The notes under the pieces were generated by a model that saw only the letters and a list, made by a program, of their open reading frames with translations, was not told where the DNA came from and ran no database searches. Source: JAPWJZ01 sp965279315 (GTDB lineage Bacteria > Pseudomonadota > Alphaproteobacteria > Micavibrionales > UBA2020). From it: a DNA stretch of 64,000 bases. The stretch spans positions 806,001 to 870,000 of the forward strand of contig OZ257145.1 of assembly GCA_965279315.1 (NCBI GenBank), given 5' to 3'. Position numbers and translations under genes: made by a program. Positions 9,238 to 19,323 of the stretch are shown here, piece after piece (the first letter of the stretch is position 1; each line of letters starts with the position of its first letter).

Positions 9238-10509
9238 TTAGAAGTTCACGTCGGTACCGAGGCCAACTTGTACGAAGTCGGAGTCAGCAGCGCCGCCAGC
9301 GGACGAATCAACGTTACCGAAGGCAACCGAACCGCGGAAGGTCATGCCGGGGCCGTAGGTGTAGCCGCCGCCAAGGGTGTAACGGTCGATTTCAACGTCG
9401 TTGGTGCCGGCGAGGCCGAGACCGTAAGCGTTGTTGCCGATTTGGGTGTTGTACCAGGTCGCGCCGAGGTGGTAGGGACCGTTATCCCATGCCGCGCCGA
9501 TCGTCCAGGTTTCGATTTCTGCGCTTTGACCAACGCCGGCCAATTCGCTGACGCCGGTGTCTGCGTTGAGGTATGCAGCGCCGATCGAGAAGTCGTTGAA
9601 CGAAACGTTCAGGCCTGCATCCCAAGCGGAGATGTCATCGGAGCCGAAGTTACCAACGCCTGCAGCAGCTTCATTCGTTGCGGAAGCGGTCGAGTAGCCG
9701 ACGCCAGCGCTGATGCCGAAGCCTTCGAATTCGCCATCCCAACGGGCAGCGACTTCCCACAGGTCTTCGTAGTCAGTGGTGTTGTCAGCAAGGCTTGCGC
9801 CAGCGAACGCGCCGTCAACGATACCTTGGCCAGCATTCGGAGCGTAGGACGCGCCAGCTTGGAAGCCATTCCATTTCGGGGTCAGGTAGGTCAGGCGGTC
9901 GGTGTCGCGGAAGAACGCGTTGTCGTAGCCGAGGCGGACGTTGAAGTCCAGGCCGTTGGTGCCGAGAACGGAGTTGTTCGCAGCGCCATCATCCCACACG
10001 TCTGCGTTCAGAGCCTGAACGTACACGCGCATACCGTCAACGTTCGAGTCAGCCGAAGGAGCAGCAACCTGCAGGAGGTATGCAGCGCCGTCTTCGGAAC
10101 CGAAGTTCACGCGGCCCCAGCCACCGGAGAAGTAGATGTATGCTTCGTCCAGGTTGCTAGCGGAATCGGGGGTGGAGCTGAAAGAGCCGGGGGTGCCGGG
10201 CAGGGGGGAAGTGACGACGCGCTGGCCGGGGCCACCTTCGTAGCCGAGATCCAGTTCAGCGTGAACGCCAACGGTCAGGCCGCTGTCGGTCGTGGTTTCA
10301 CCGGTGAAGTGAACTTCCATGTCGCGCTTGAATTCGAAGTTGCGCAGTTCATGGTCGGTCGTCGCGGTGGTGTTGATTTCGTTTTGATCGTTGTACACAG
10401 CATAACCACGGAAGTGGCCGCCGAGGTCGATTTTCAGGTCAGCTTGCGCGGGCGAAGCGAGAACTGCTGCGCCAACGATCGCGGTACCTGCGAGTAGGAT
10501 CTTTTTCAT
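9238..10509 (-). CDS. Outer-membrane porin
   Basis: A 423-aa general porin of the type common in Rhodospirillales-like bacteria (Porin_4-like). It begins with a classical signal peptide, MKKILLAGTAIVGAAVLASPAQA, given here by its ends only: residues 1-23 with cleavage after AQA. The mature protein has alternating beta strands, many Gly/Asp/Asn turns and a C-terminal Phe (GTDVNF) needed for BAM recognition. The ATG at 10509 has a good GGAGGA ribosome-binding site. It has its own terminator and a 438-base upstream gap, so it is probably monocistronic and strongly expressed. It is a paralogue of the porin half of the chimera at 6390-9080; both share motifs such as VAAPSAD and TYLTPKWNG. Confidence 0.9.
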   Translation of the reverse strand: MKKILLAGTAIVGAAVLASPAQADLKIDLGGHFRGYAVYNDQNEINTTATTDHELRNFEFKRDMEVHFTGETTTDSGLTVGVHAELDLGYEGGPGQRVVTSPLPGTPGSFSSTPDSASNLDEAYIYFSGGWGRVNFGSEDGAAYLLQVAAPSADSNVDGMRVYVQALNADVWDDGAANNSVLGTNGLDFNVRLGYDNAFFRDTDRLTYLTPKWNGFQAGASYAPNAGQGIVDGAFAGASLADNTTDYEDLWEVAARWDGEFEGFGISAGVGYSTASATNEAAAGVGNFGSDDISAWDAGLNVSFNDFSIGAAYLNADTGVSELAGVGQSAEIETWTIGAAWDNGPYHLGATWYNTQIGNNAYGLGLAGTNDVEIDRYTLGGGYTYGPGMTFRGSVAFGNVDSSAGGAADSDFVQVGLGTDVNF

Positions 10510-10947
10510 TGTGTTCCTCCAAATTGCCCCAGAGAGAATCCCCAGATGCGTTCTTGATACAAGCGACGCGGCCCCAAAAGCGGTGCATCGCCGTTACCAT
10601 TGAGAAATACCCCCGAGGGGCGACACAGGTCAACCGCAACAAGCCTTTATGACCGACAATGGGGGAACACTGTTGCGTCTGTGCCACAACATGCCCGCGG
10701 CGGGGCCAAGCCCGGGAAACACGGGTTTACCGCAGTTTATATGGCCTTTTCGGGAAGTTTAGGGGAAGAAAAATCCTCTTCTTGTCATATTATATTCTTA
10801 GCCATAACAATTGCGTCCAGATAGGTCGATGCTTGGCAGGAAAGCAGCATAACGGCTTCGCTTGATTTGTTTTTAAGCGTTGATTCCACATCCCGCTTGG
10901 GGGGAATATGCGCAAGGGCGGGTGGCGATATATAAGGAGCAACGGGC
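10510..10947. promoter_or_regulatory. 438-bp divergent gap between porin and TPR-sulfotransferase
   Basis: No convincing gene is seen here; two short rightward frames lack ribosome-binding sites. On the minus strand a TATAAT hexamer (10789-10794) could be the porin -10, which would give a leader of about 280 bases, but no good -35 accompanies it. Short GC-rich inverted repeats near 10660-10730 suggest structure in such a leader. The right-hand gene has AAGGAG at about 10936. Confidence 0.35.
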
Positions 10948-12516
10948 ATGAACAGAAAACAGCGGCGCGCGAGCGGCCAGGCCAGCGCAAAAAAGGATGC
11001 AAAATCCCCGGCGCGTGTGGGCCTTGTCCATCAGGCCGCGATCAAATCGGCTGAACGCATGCTGGACGAGGGCAAAGAGACGCAGGCGATCGAGCTATAT
11101 AAAGGTATCGTGGCGCGTGATCCCGACAACGTGACTGCGCTGTTCAATCTGGCATTGCTGCTGTGGAAACATGACGCGCCGGAAGAAGCGGCTGTGTGCT
11201 TCACCCGCCTTGTGGCCAAGCCCCAGCCGGACGGCGAGACGCTGGCCTCCTTCGCCATCTTAAGAGCCGAGCAGCATATGATGGACGAGGCGCGTTCATT
11301 GATGAAGCGTGCCGAGAACTTCGACCTTTCTGCAAAATCCATGACCCGCGCCGGCGTCTTTTACCGCCAGGCCGGCGACATGGAGAAGGCAAAGGCGCTT
11401 TTTTCCGGCGCGCTCAAAAAAGACCCCGCATGTATCGAAGCCTATTACAGCTTGGGGTCCTTCAGGCCGTTTACGCAGGATGATCCTGACTTCCTGCGGT
11501 TGAGGGCGCTGTCCGAAAAAGCGGATACGCTTGCCACCGACGACAAAATCAGGATCGAGTTTACGCTGGCGCGCGCGTTCCTTGAGCAAAAAGACACAGA
11601 TGAGGCGTTCCGGCGGTTTGCGGAGGGCAACAGACTGAAGCGCGGCACTTATCCGCGCTATGACGTTGCAAAGGCCGAACAATACGCGAAGAACATTATC
11701 GAATGGTTCAGCAGCGACGTCGTCGCCGCGTGTCGCGGCAAAGGGGGCGGCGTTGCCAGCAACCGTCCCATCTTTATCGTCGGAATGCCAAGGTCGGGGT
11801 CGACGCTTGTGGACCAGATCCTGTCGAGCCATCCGGCGGTTGCGAGCGTGGGTGAGTCCCATGCGCTTATCAGGAGCCTGCCCCGTCTGCCCGACACAGA
11901 ACCGGAGCGGCACGCGCCCACTGCCGAACCCCGCATTACCAAAAAGCTGGTAGAAAACCTGTCGCCCGGCCTTCTGGACGGCATCGCGCGCCAATACCTT
12001 TCGCTGACCGACCCCATGGCCAAGGGCCATGCGCATGTGGTTGACAAGATGCTGTTCAATTACCTGTCGATCGGCATCATCCGCCTGGCGCTGCCGGAGG
12101 CAAAGATCATCCATTGCACGCGCGACCCCGTTGATATCGGGCTGTCCAACTGGCAACTGCTGTTCACGCCCGATATTCCATGGGTGTATGACCAGCGCGA
12201 GATCGGCCGGTATTACCAGTCCTATAAAAAAGTCATGGCGCATTGGAATGCCGTCTTCCCGGGCGACATTTATGAAGCGAATTACGAACGCATGGTGTCG
12301 AACCAGGAGGAGGAGACACGCAAGCTGCTGTCGTATTGCGGCCTGGACTGGGATGACCGCTGCATGAATTTCCATGAAACCAAGCGCCAGGTGCAGACCG
12401 CGAGCTCGGCGCAGGTGCGCCGCCCGATCTATGGCGACTCGGTCAAGAAGTGGAAGAAGTATGAAAAATACCTCGGGCCGCTTATCGAATCGCTGGGTGA
12501 AAAAGAAACCCCATGA
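10948..12516 (+). CDS. TPR-repeat sulfotransferase
   Basis: Predicted PAPS-dependent sulfotransferase of the Sulfotransfer_3 (tyrosylprotein sulfotransferase-like) family, 522 aa, cytoplasmic because no signal peptide is seen. TPR-like helices fill about residues 25-170. The catalytic domain starts at about 272 with FIVGMPRSGSTLVDQILSSHP; PRSGST (281-286) is the 5'-phosphosulfate loop, and HCTRDPVDIGLSNWQ is the 3'-phosphate-binding strand and helix. A clear AAGGAG precedes the ATG. It aligns along its whole length with residues 1-497 of the chimera at 6390-9080. The acceptor is unknown; neighbouring porins make an envelope protein or glycan plausible, but this is inference. No PAPS-synthesis genes are in the window. 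Confidence 0.88.
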   Translation: MNRKQRRASGQASAKKDAKSPARVGLVHQAAIKSAERMLDEGKETQAIELYKGIVARDPDNVTALFNLALLLWKHDAPEEAAVCFTRLVAKPQPDGETLASFAILRAEQHMMDEARSLMKRAENFDLSAKSMTRAGVFYRQAGDMEKAKALFSGALKKDPACIEAYYSLGSFRPFTQDDPDFLRLRALSEKADTLATDDKIRIEFTLARAFLEQKDTDEAFRRFAEGNRLKRGTYPRYDVAKAEQYAKNIIEWFSSDVVAACRGKGGGVASNRPIFIVGMPRSGSTLVDQILSSHPAVASVGESHALIRSLPRLPDTEPERHAPTAEPRITKKLVENLSPGLLDGIARQYLSLTDPMAKGHAHVVDKMLFNYLSIGIIRLALPEAKIIHCTRDPVDIGLSNWQLLFTPDIPWVYDQREIGRYYQSYKKVMAHWNAVFPGDIYEANYERMVSNQEEETRKLLSYCGLDWDDRCMNFHETKRQVQTASSAQVRRPIYGDSVKKWKKYEKYLGPLIESLGEKETP

Positions 12517-12628
12517 GGAAAGAGTATATTTACATATATCATGGCTGTTCTGGTCGTAGGCTTTGAGAATCCGCACTTCCATGCTACATCAGACATCACG
12601 TTATCAGCATGCTTCCGGAGCGAAAACC

Positions 12629-13177
12629 ATGAACTTCCGTGTGATCCCCTTACTGGTACTTGTAACGCTGGCGCTTGCGGGCTGCGGCGATATCAAGAAA
12701 GAAGCAAGCTATCCCGACCCGACCGAAGGCACCGATAAAACCACTTATTCCAACCAGAAGCGCGACACCATCTGGGGTGAAGGCCGCACGCTGGGCGACA
12801 AGCTGTGGGGCAGCGACGACGAGGAAAAGGACGCGGGCGGATCAGGCATCGGCGTCAACAGCTTCCTGTGGCGCGCATCGCTGGACACCGTTTCCTTTAT
12901 GCCCATGGCATCGGCCGACCCCTTTGGCGGCGTGATCCTGACCGACTGGTATGAGAACCCGGCCACCCCGGGCGAGCGCTTTAAACTGTCCGTCTATATA
13001 TTGGACAAGCAGCTGCGCGCCGATGGCGTGCGGGTGTCGGTGTTCAAGCAGAGCCAGACCGCCAAGGCCGGCTGGAAAGACGCCGCCGTCACCGACGACA
13101 TGGCAACCAATATCGAAAACGCCATCCTGACCCGCGCCCGCGAACTGCGCGTCGCACAGGCCGGCGGCAAGCTTTAA
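12629..13177 (+). CDS. DUF3576 lipoprotein
   Basis: Conserved alphaproteobacterial outer-envelope lipoprotein of unknown function. The start at 12629 (GGAG ribosome-binding site) gives a 182-aa protein with a lipoprotein signal peptide ending LALAGC, the cysteine being the lipidated residue. The family core is very clear: IGVNSFLWRASLDT, SFMPMASADPFGGVI and YILDKQLRADGVRVSVFKQ. Upstream in-frame codons have no ribosome-binding site. It directly precedes leuS, lptE and holA, an arrangement conserved in many alphaproteobacteria. That linkage with the LPS transport lipoprotein LptE hints at an envelope-assembly role, which is not proven. Confidence 0.9.
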   Translation: MNFRVIPLLVLVTLALAGCGDIKKEASYPDPTEGTDKTTYSNQKRDTIWGEGRTLGDKLWGSDDEEKDAGGSGIGVNSFLWRASLDTVSFMPMASADPFGGVILTDWYENPATPGERFKLSVYILDKQLRADGVRVSVFKQSQTAKAGWKDAAVTDDMATNIENAILTRARELRVAQAGGKL

Positions 13178-13272
13178 TCTTTTCAGGCGGCAGTAACCGC
13201 CCCGCAATTCCGCTTTAACGCGGGTGCGGGGGTGTACTACATTATATGTCTTATTTGAAGGGGCATGAGGCA

Positions 13273-15834
13273 ATGACCGAGCACCGTTATAACGTCAAGG
13301 AAACCGAAAGCCGCTGGCAGGCCGCGTGGGCGGACCAGAAGGTGTTCGAGGTCACGGAAGACCCGTCGAAGAAAAAATTCTACGCCCTTGCCATGTTCCC
13401 GTATCCGTCCGGCCGCCTGCATATGGGGCATGTGCGCAACTACACGCTGTCGGACGTCGTGGCGCGGTACAAGCGCGCGATGGGATTCAACGTCCTGAAC
13501 CCGATGGGCTGGGACGCCTTCGGCCTGCCCGCCGAAAACGCGGCCATGGAAAACCAGACACACCCCGCCAAATGGACATACCAGAACATCGCGGTCATGA
13601 AGAACCAGATGAAGATGATGGGGCTGGCGATCGACTGGTCGCGCGAACTCACGACCTGCGCGGCTGATTACTACAAGCATGAACAGAAATTCTTCCTCGA
13701 CTTCCTGAAGAACGGGTTGGCGTATCAAAAGGAAGCCTTCGTGAACTGGGACCCGGTGGAGAACACCGTGCTGGCGAACGAACAGGTTGTGGACGGCCGC
13801 GGTTGGCGCTCCGGCGCGATTGTGGAACGCCGCAAGCTAAAGCAGTGGTTCCTGAAGATCACCGATTTCGCCGATGACCTGTTGGAGGGCGTGCATACGC
13901 AGCTGCAGGGCTGGCCGGAAAAAGTGCGCATCATGCAGGAAAACTGGATTGGCAAAAGCCAGGGTTTGCAGTTCCGTTTTGAATATGACGGGCAGGCCGC
14001 CCTGAATTCAAATATTGGCGACACGCTGGAGATTTACACGACGCGTCCCGACACGCTTTTCGGTGCGTCCTTCGTCGCCATTTCGCCTGACCATCCGGTG
14101 TCGGCGGAACTGTCGGCCAATAATAAAGGCGTTGCGGATTTCGTGGCCCAGTGCCGCGCCATCGGCACCTCTGAAGCGATTGTCGAGACGGCGGAGAAGA
14201 TCGGTTTCGATACCGGGTTGAAGGTAAAGCACCCCTTTATCAAGGGCGCAACCTTGCGCGTGTTCATCGCGAATTTTGTTTTGATGGATTACGGCACGGG
14301 CGCGATTTTCGGCTGTCCCGCGCATGACCAGCGCGACCTTGATTTCGCGCGCAAGTATAACCTGAACGTTATTCCCGTCGTGATCCCCGATGGCGAAGAC
14401 GCCAAAAATTTCGCCGTCGGCACCGAGGCCTATACCGGCCCCGGACGCCTGTATAATTCCGATTTTCTGAACGGCATGGGCGTGGATGAAGCAAAAGCGG
14501 AGGCCATCGCCCGCATCGAAAAAGCCGGCATGGGCGAGGGCAAGACGCTCTATCGCCTGCGTGACTGGGGCGTCTCCCGCCAGCGCTATTGGGGCTGCCC
14601 GATTCCGATCATCCATTGCGATGCCTGCGGCGTCGTGCCCGTGCCGGAAAAAGACCTGCCGATCACGCTGCCCGAAGACGTGCATTTTTCGCAGCCCGGC
14701 AACCCGATCTACAATCACCCAACGTGGAAAAATGTCAGCTGCCCGGCTTGCGGCAAGGCGGCGCAGCGCGAAACCGACACGTTTGACACGTTCTTTGAAA
14801 GCTCGTGGTACCAATTCCGCTATTGCGACCCGCAGAACAAGGAACGCGGGTTTGACAAAGACAAGGTCGCGTATTGGGCGCCTGTCGACCAGTATATCGG
14901 CGGTGTCGAGCATGCGGTCATGCACTTGCTCTATGCGCGCTTTTTTACCCGCGCGCTGAAAAAATGCGGCTACCTGAATTTTGACGAGCCTTTTACCGCG
15001 CTGTTCACGCAAGGCATGGTGACGCACGAGACGTACAAGGATTCCGCGGGCAAATGGCTGTACCCGGCCGACCTGAAAAAAGTCGGTGATAAATTCGTCC
15101 ATGCGGCAACCGGCGAAGCCATCACCGTCGGCCGTATCGAAAAAATGTCGAAATCGAAAAAGAACACGGTCGATCCTGTCGAGATCCTCGAAACCTACGG
15201 CGCGGATGCCGCACGCCTGTTCATCCTGTCCGACAGCCCGCCCGAGCGCGACCTGGAATGGACGGAAAGCGGCATCGAGGGCGCATGGAAATACCTGAAC
15301 CGTTTGTGGCGCCTGGTCATGAATGCGGATTTCAATGGCAAGGGTGGTGATACGGATGCCATGCGCCGCAAGATCCACAAGACAATCCACGACATGACGC
15401 AGGACCTGGAAAAATTCCATTTCAACAAATCGGTCGCGCGCCTGCGCGAACTGTCGAACGCGCTGGAAGATTTTTCCGCCGCGAAACATGACGGCGCCGT
15501 TCTGAAAGAAGGCTGCGAGGTGCTGCTGCGCCTGATGTCGCCGCTGATCCCGCATATCTCCGAAGAATTGTGGCAGGCGATGGGCCACAAGACGCTGCTG
15601 GTCGATACGAAATGGCCGGAGGCTGATGCCGGCCTGCTGGCGAACGACACCGTAACGATGGCCATTCAGGTGAACGGCAAACTGCGCGCCACCGTGACGC
15701 TGCCCAAGGACATGGCGCAGGCCGATGCCGAAAAAGCGGCCCTGGGCGAAGCGGGCGTGCAAAAGGCGATGGAGGGCAAGCCCGCCCGCAAGATCATCGT
15801 CGTGCCGAACAGGATCATCAATGTGGTTGTCTAG
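13273..15834 (+). CDS. leuS: Leucyl-tRNA synthetase
   Basis: Class I synthetase charging tRNA-Leu, cytoplasmic, 853 aa. The HIGH signature is HMGH (residues 50-53, in [13 protein letters not shown]) and the KMSKS loop is at about 624-628. The editing domain, zinc ribbon (CDAC and CPAC pairs) and anticodon-binding region are all present. The start at 13273 is preferred over an ATG at 13246 because AAGGGG and GAGG sit upstream of it and because MTEHRYN matches the usual N-terminus. The last 14 bases overlap the start of lptE, indicating coupled translation in a leuS-lptE-holA operon. Confidence 0.95.
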   Translation: MTEHRYNVKETESRWQAAWADQKVFEVTEDPSKKKFYALAMFPYPSGRLHMGHVRNYTLSDVVARYKRAMGFNVLNPMGWDAFGLPAENAAMENQTHPAKWTYQNIAVMKNQMKMMGLAIDWSRELTTCAADYYKHEQKFFLDFLKNGLAYQKEAFVNWDPVENTVLANEQVVDGRGWRSGAIVERRKLKQWFLKITDFADDLLEGVHTQLQGWPEKVRIMQENWIGKSQGLQFRFEYDGQAALNSNIGDTLEIYTTRPDTLFGASFVAISPDHPVSAELSANNKGVADFVAQCRAIGTSEAIVETAEKIGFDTGLKVKHPFIKGATLRVFIANFVLMDYGTGAIFGCPAHDQRDLDFARKYNLNVIPVVIPDGEDAKNFAVGTEAYTGPGRLYNSDFLNGMGVDEAKAEAIARIEKAGMGEGKTLYRLRDWGVSRQRYWGCPIPIIHCDACGVVPVPEKDLPITLPEDVHFSQPGNPIYNHPTWKNVSCPACGKAAQRETDTFDTFFESSWYQFRYCDPQNKERGFDKDKVAYWAPVDQYIGGVEHAVMHLLYARFFTRALKKCGYLNFDEPFTALFTQGMVTHETYKDSAGKWLYPADLKKVGDKFVHAATGEAITVGRIEKMSKSKKNTVDPVEILETYGADAARLFILSDSPPERDLEWTESGIEGAWKYLNRLWRLVMNADFNGKGGDTDAMRRKIHKTIHDMTQDLEKFHFNKSVARLRELSNALEDFSAAKHDGAVLKEGCEVLLRLMSPLIPHISEELWQAMGHKTLLVDTKWPEADAGLLANDTVTMAIQVNGKLRATVTLPKDMAQADAEKAALGEAGVQKAMEGKPARKIIVVPNRIINVVV

Positions 15835-16333
15835 GGCCGTCATCCTGCTGGCGCTGCTACTGCCCGCCGCATGCGGCTTCAAGCCCCTATACAGCGAGCA
15901 TAGCGGCGTGTTCGACGCCGCCAATGCGCTGGAATCGGGCATCGAGGTCGCCAACATCCAGGACCGCGAAGGCCAGTTCCTGCGCAACCAGTTGATCGAC
16001 CGCCTGAACCTGAAAGGGCGGCCTGCAGATGCGCCCTATATCCTGACCATCGCGCCGCTGCAGACCGAGCTGACGAACCTTGGCATCCGCAAGGATGCGA
16101 CATCGACCCGCGCGATGCTGCAGGTATCATCCAAAATGATCCTGACAGAACGCGCCACCGGCAAGCCCGTGCTGGAGCGCGACATCCGTGCCGTCGGCGG
16201 TTACAACCAGCTGGATAACCAGTTTGCAACGCTGGTATCCAAGGCCTCCGTATCCGACCATATGCTGGAAGAGCTGGCGGATACCGTCGTGACCGAAATC
16301 GCCCTGTACTTCAACCGCGAGCATGCAAGATGA
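15821..16333 (+). CDS. lptE: LPS-assembly lipoprotein LptE
   Basis: Outer-membrane lipoprotein that plugs the LptD barrel and helps insert lipopolysaccharide in the outer leaflet. The ATG at 15821 opens a 170-aa protein with a lipoprotein signal ending LLPAAC, followed by the typical GFKPLY motif of alphaproteobacterial LptE/RlpB. The rest is alpha/beta without further membrane helices. It overlaps the end of leuS by 14 bases and its TGA overlaps the holA ATG (ATGA). The leuS-lptE-holA order is widely conserved in proteobacteria, which supports the call. Confidence 0.9.
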   Translation: MWLSRAVILLALLLPAACGFKPLYSEHSGVFDAANALESGIEVANIQDREGQFLRNQLIDRLNLKGRPADAPYILTIAPLQTELTNLGIRKDATSTRAMLQVSSKMILTERATGKPVLERDIRAVGGYNQLDNQFATLVSKASVSDHMLEELADTVVTEIALYFNREHAR

Positions 16334-17379
16334 AGCTGCAGTTCAAGGGTATCGACGCCTTCGTCAATAACCCGCCCGACAACGTGCGCGCCATCCTTGT
16401 CTACGGCCCGGATGAAGGCCGTGTGCGGGAACGCGCATCGCAATTGATCAAGCATGCCGGCGTTGACGAAAAAGACCCCTTCGCGCTGGTCGATATCACG
16501 CCAGCGCAACTGTCCGATAATCCGGCGATGTTGCTGGACGAGGCAAAATCAATCTCGATGCTGGGCGGCGCACGCGCTGTGCGCCTGCGCATGCTGGACA
16601 ATGCCGACAAATCGACTTCGGCCATCAAGGACGCGCTGAAGCAATTGAAGCCCGGCGATAACCGCGTCGTGATCGAGGCGGGGGAATTGGGCCCGCGGTC
16701 GTCGTTACGCTTGCTGTTCGAGCAGCAGGACACCGCCGCTGCCGTGCCCTGCTATGTCGATGACGAGCGCGACCTTGCCAAGGTCATTGGCGACATGCTG
16801 CGGGCTGCGGGTTTCCGCATTTCATCGGATGCCATGTCGCATTTCGCCAGCAACGTGATCGGCGACCGCGCCGTTGCGCGCGGCGAGGCCGAGAAGCTGA
16901 TGATCTATATGGGCGGCCAGCGTGACATTGCGTTGGAGGATGTCACGGCCTGCGTCGGCGCCGCTGCGCAATTGCCGCTGGACGACCTGACCAAATATAT
17001 GGGTTCCGGCCAGTTCGGCGATGCCGACCGCGTGCTGCAGCTGGCATTGGCGGAGGGGGAGAACGCTGTCTCCATCCTGCGTCATATGCAAAACTATTTC
17101 GCCAAGCTGCATATCACCAAGGCGCGGCTTGCCAAGGGCGAGGTGCTGGATATCGCGCTGAAGCAGCTGAAACCACCGCTGTTCTTTAAACTGAAAGATT
17201 CCTTTGTCGCCCAGATGAATGGCTGGTCGATGGCGCAAATTGAACAGGCGATCTCACTTTTGATGGCCTGCGAGGCGAAATGCAAAATGTCGGGCGCCGA
17301 GCCTGAAACACTGGTGAGCCGCGCCGTATTGTCATTGTCGCAAATCGGCAGCCGCGCATTGTCCCGCCGCCGGGCCTGA
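16330..17379 (+). CDS. holA: DNA polymerase III delta subunit
   Basis: Clamp-loader subunit that opens the DnaN sliding clamp. The 349-aa protein starts [12 protein letters not shown] and has the family's ILVYGPDEGRVRERA strand-loop, a degenerate P-loop region that does not bind ATP in delta subunits. The helical collar follows, with LPLDDLTKYMGSGQFGDADRVL and ILRHMQNYFAKLH. It is translationally coupled to lptE through ATGA. Its partner, the beta clamp gene dnaN, lies at 58606 in this window. Confidence 0.92.
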   Translation: MKLQFKGIDAFVNNPPDNVRAILVYGPDEGRVRERASQLIKHAGVDEKDPFALVDITPAQLSDNPAMLLDEAKSISMLGGARAVRLRMLDNADKSTSAIKDALKQLKPGDNRVVIEAGELGPRSSLRLLFEQQDTAAAVPCYVDDERDLAKVIGDMLRAAGFRISSDAMSHFASNVIGDRAVARGEAEKLMIYMGGQRDIALEDVTACVGAAAQLPLDDLTKYMGSGQFGDADRVLQLALAEGENAVSILRHMQNYFAKLHITKARLAKGEVLDIALKQLKPPLFFKLKDSFVAQMNGWSMAQIEQAISLLMACEAKCKMSGAEPETLVSRAVLSLSQIGSRALSRRRA

Positions 17380-17494
17380 ACACGCGCCTGAATACCCAGA
17401 TACTCCAAGATGTTGCGCATTGCAGCAAAGCCTGTATGATAATGGTTCGCGATGGTGTCATTAAAGTCAGCCATGCGGATAAGGATGCTTGCAC

Positions 17495-18268
17495 ATGATG
17501 CGTTTTCTCAGCAGGGCTTTTATCTACCTGATCCCGTTCGGCGTTGCGCTGGCTTTTAACGCACATGCGGAAACGAAAAGCTCCGTCGTGAACTGGATGT
17601 TCGTGCCGCCCGCCGTGCAGCAGACGATCATGCAAAATGTCGGCGCCGGCAACATCATGGATAAGGTTTATTACCTGACCGACGAAGACGGCAAAATTTC
17701 CTATCAGGCCATCATCAAGAAAGCCGACGGTGCATCGTCGGAACTGCTGGTCGAACAATCCGGCAAGCTGCTGGGCAAGGACGGCGAAAAAGAGCAGGCA
17801 AATAACGTCATCACGCGCCCCAAGATTGAAATCCCGTTCGAGGAAGGCAACAGCGCCTATAGCCAGGGCGATTACAAACGCGCGCTCAAAATCCTGACGC
17901 CTTGGGCAAAACAGGGCAACGTGTCGGCGCAGACAATTCTGGGCACCCTTTTCAGGGAAGGGAAAGGCACGGAGGAAGATTTTGACCAAGCGCGCAAATG
18001 GTTCAAGCTGGCAGCGCAGCAGGGCAACGTGTCGGCGCAATATAACATGGCGATCATGTGCTATAACGGCGACGGCGGTGAACAGGACGACGTTGAAGCC
18101 TACATGTGGTTTGCACTGGCTGCCAAGAACGGCAACAAGGCGGCATCGCGCCAGTTGAAGCCGCTGTCGCGCAAGATGCCGGTTGATGCGTTCAAGGAAG
18201 CGCAGCGCAGGGTGGCCGACTGGAAACCGGGCGCGACGCCGGAAACCGAAGCGGACGCCACGGAATAA
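17495..18268 (+). CDS. Exported Sel1-repeat protein
   Basis: A 257-aa secreted or periplasmic protein with a signal peptide (about residues 1-25, ending NAHA). Residues 110-220 contain Sel1-type TPR repeats, recognisable in YKRALKILTPWAKQGNVSAQ, ARKWFKLAAQQGNVSAQYN and EAYMWFALAAKNGNKAA. Such repeats mediate protein contacts; no enzymatic motif is seen. The ATG at 17495 has AAGGA nine bases upstream, and the next codon is also ATG. It is convergent with the metallopeptidase-like gene to the right, 34 bases away. A related Sel1 protein lies at 29432-30109. Its partner is unknown. Confidence 0.75.
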   Translation: MMRFLSRAFIYLIPFGVALAFNAHAETKSSVVNWMFVPPAVQQTIMQNVGAGNIMDKVYYLTDEDGKISYQAIIKKADGASSELLVEQSGKLLGKDGEKEQANNVITRPKIEIPFEEGNSAYSQGDYKRALKILTPWAKQGNVSAQTILGTLFREGKGTEEDFDQARKWFKLAAQQGNVSAQYNMAIMCYNGDGGEQDDVEAYMWFALAAKNGNKAASRQLKPLSRKMPVDAFKEAQRRVADWKPGATPETEADATE

Positions 18269-18302
18269 TTCCCGCACTGCAATTCAGTATATCAGGGTCT
18301 TT

Positions 18303-19316
18303 TTAACCGTAGCGCGATGGCGTTTGCGGGCGCGGCGGCTGGTTGACGGCCTTGGTGAGGCGCTCCTCGATCGACATGCGGTAGCCGAAACTGTCGCGGG
18401 GATTGGTGACGCCGCGCGCGGCCGCTTTCTCGAAATGGTTCATCAGCGACACTGTGCTCATGATTTCCGGGCTGACATCGCCCAGCACGGCTTCCTTGAA
18501 TTCCGCATTCGTCAGGTGGTCGAGATAGGCGGGTGCCTCCTGCGCGACGCCGATATGGAGGAGTTTGCGGATATGGTCGATGTCGAATTTCGTAGGGCCG
18601 CCGGCATGCGGGCGCGGTTCGGCGGCGGGGGAGGTATAGCGGATATGGTAGTCCACCATCGACTGGCGGTCATAGGGATCCAGGTTCTGCAATGCCCAAA
18701 GGAAATCGGACGACATCTGCTTCGCATCATCGTCGAGACGGTCCTTGAATTTGCGCTGCGCGTATTTTTCCAGCACTTCGATCTGGTAGACATCCGGCGG
18801 TTTGCCGGTTGATTGCTGCAATTGCACCGACAGGGATTTCAATTCGGCGGCGTCTTCCTGCGCGTGCTGGATGCGGCGCACCATCAGGTTGACGAATGCA
18901 TGGGCATCCGCTTCGCGCACGCGCGTCAGCATCAATGCCGTTTCTGAATCAGGCTCGCTGATCCCGCGGTTCTGCGGTGTCAGCTGCAGGACTTTATCCT
19001 GCCAGACATGGCGCATTTCATGGATGAGGGAAAGGGCAAGGTCGGTCGCGGCGGCATAGGGGTTCAGCGCAATATATTGCTGCCCTGTTTCGCGGTGCGT
19101 CACCAGCTGCGCTGCGGCAGGGCCGTTTTTCATGTTTTTGTCAAAAGTGACGCCAACGCCTTCTTGCGTCATGAGGTCGAGCAGGAATTTCGTTTCGGGA
19201 TAATTGCTGATCATGGCGATCGCTTCATCAAGCTTGCCACGGCGGGCGCGCTTGGACGTGACAGCCCATTTCGCTTCCTCGAACTTTTCGCGCAATTTGC
19301 CGTTAAAAATACCCAT
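18303..19316 (-). CDS. DUF6782-like putative zinc metallopeptidase
   Basis: A 337-aa soluble protein with an intact HExxH zinc signature, LSLIHEMRHVWQDK (about residues 96-109), followed 38 residues later by VREADAHAFVNL, whose Glu, Asp and His are candidates for the third ligand. This arrangement resembles the DUF6782 putative metallopeptidase family; that name is from memory and was not searched. The C-terminal half is helical with a Pro-rich end. No signal peptide is seen, so it is probably cytoplasmic. A near-consensus promoter puts the transcription start at or next to the ATG, and there is no ribosome-binding site, so the message is probably leaderless. Two relatives without the zinc motif are at 30464-32446. 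Confidence 0.7.
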   Translation of the reverse strand: MGIFNGKLREKFEEAKWAVTSKRARRGKLDEAIAMISNYPETKFLLDLMTQEGVGVTFDKNMKNGPAAAQLVTHRETGQQYIALNPYAAATDLALSLIHEMRHVWQDKVLQLTPQNRGISEPDSETALMLTRVREADAHAFVNLMVRRIQHAQEDAAELKSLSVQLQQSTGKPPDVYQIEVLEKYAQRKFKDRLDDDAKQMSSDFLWALQNLDPYDRQSMVDYHIRYTSPAAEPRPHAGGPTKFDIDHIRKLLHIGVAQEAPAYLDHLTNAEFKEAVLGDVSPEIMSTVSLMNHFEKAAARGVTNPRDSFGYRMSIEERLTKAVNQPPRPQTPSRYG

Positions 19317-19323
19317 GGCAAGA

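Noticed and set aside
9268..10497. 409-codon plus-strand frame opposite the porin
   Set aside because: The porin on the minus strand has a signal peptide, ribosome-binding site and terminator. The plus frame mirrors its codons and has no family features.
10600..10865. Two short plus-strand frames in the gap before the second sulfotransferase
   Set aside because: They lack ribosome-binding sites and overlap each other in different frames. The region is better explained as leader and regulatory sequence.
14008..15987. 659-codon minus-strand frame opposite leuS
   Set aside because: An antisense shadow of leucyl-tRNA synthetase; Arg/Ala-rich translation with no motif.
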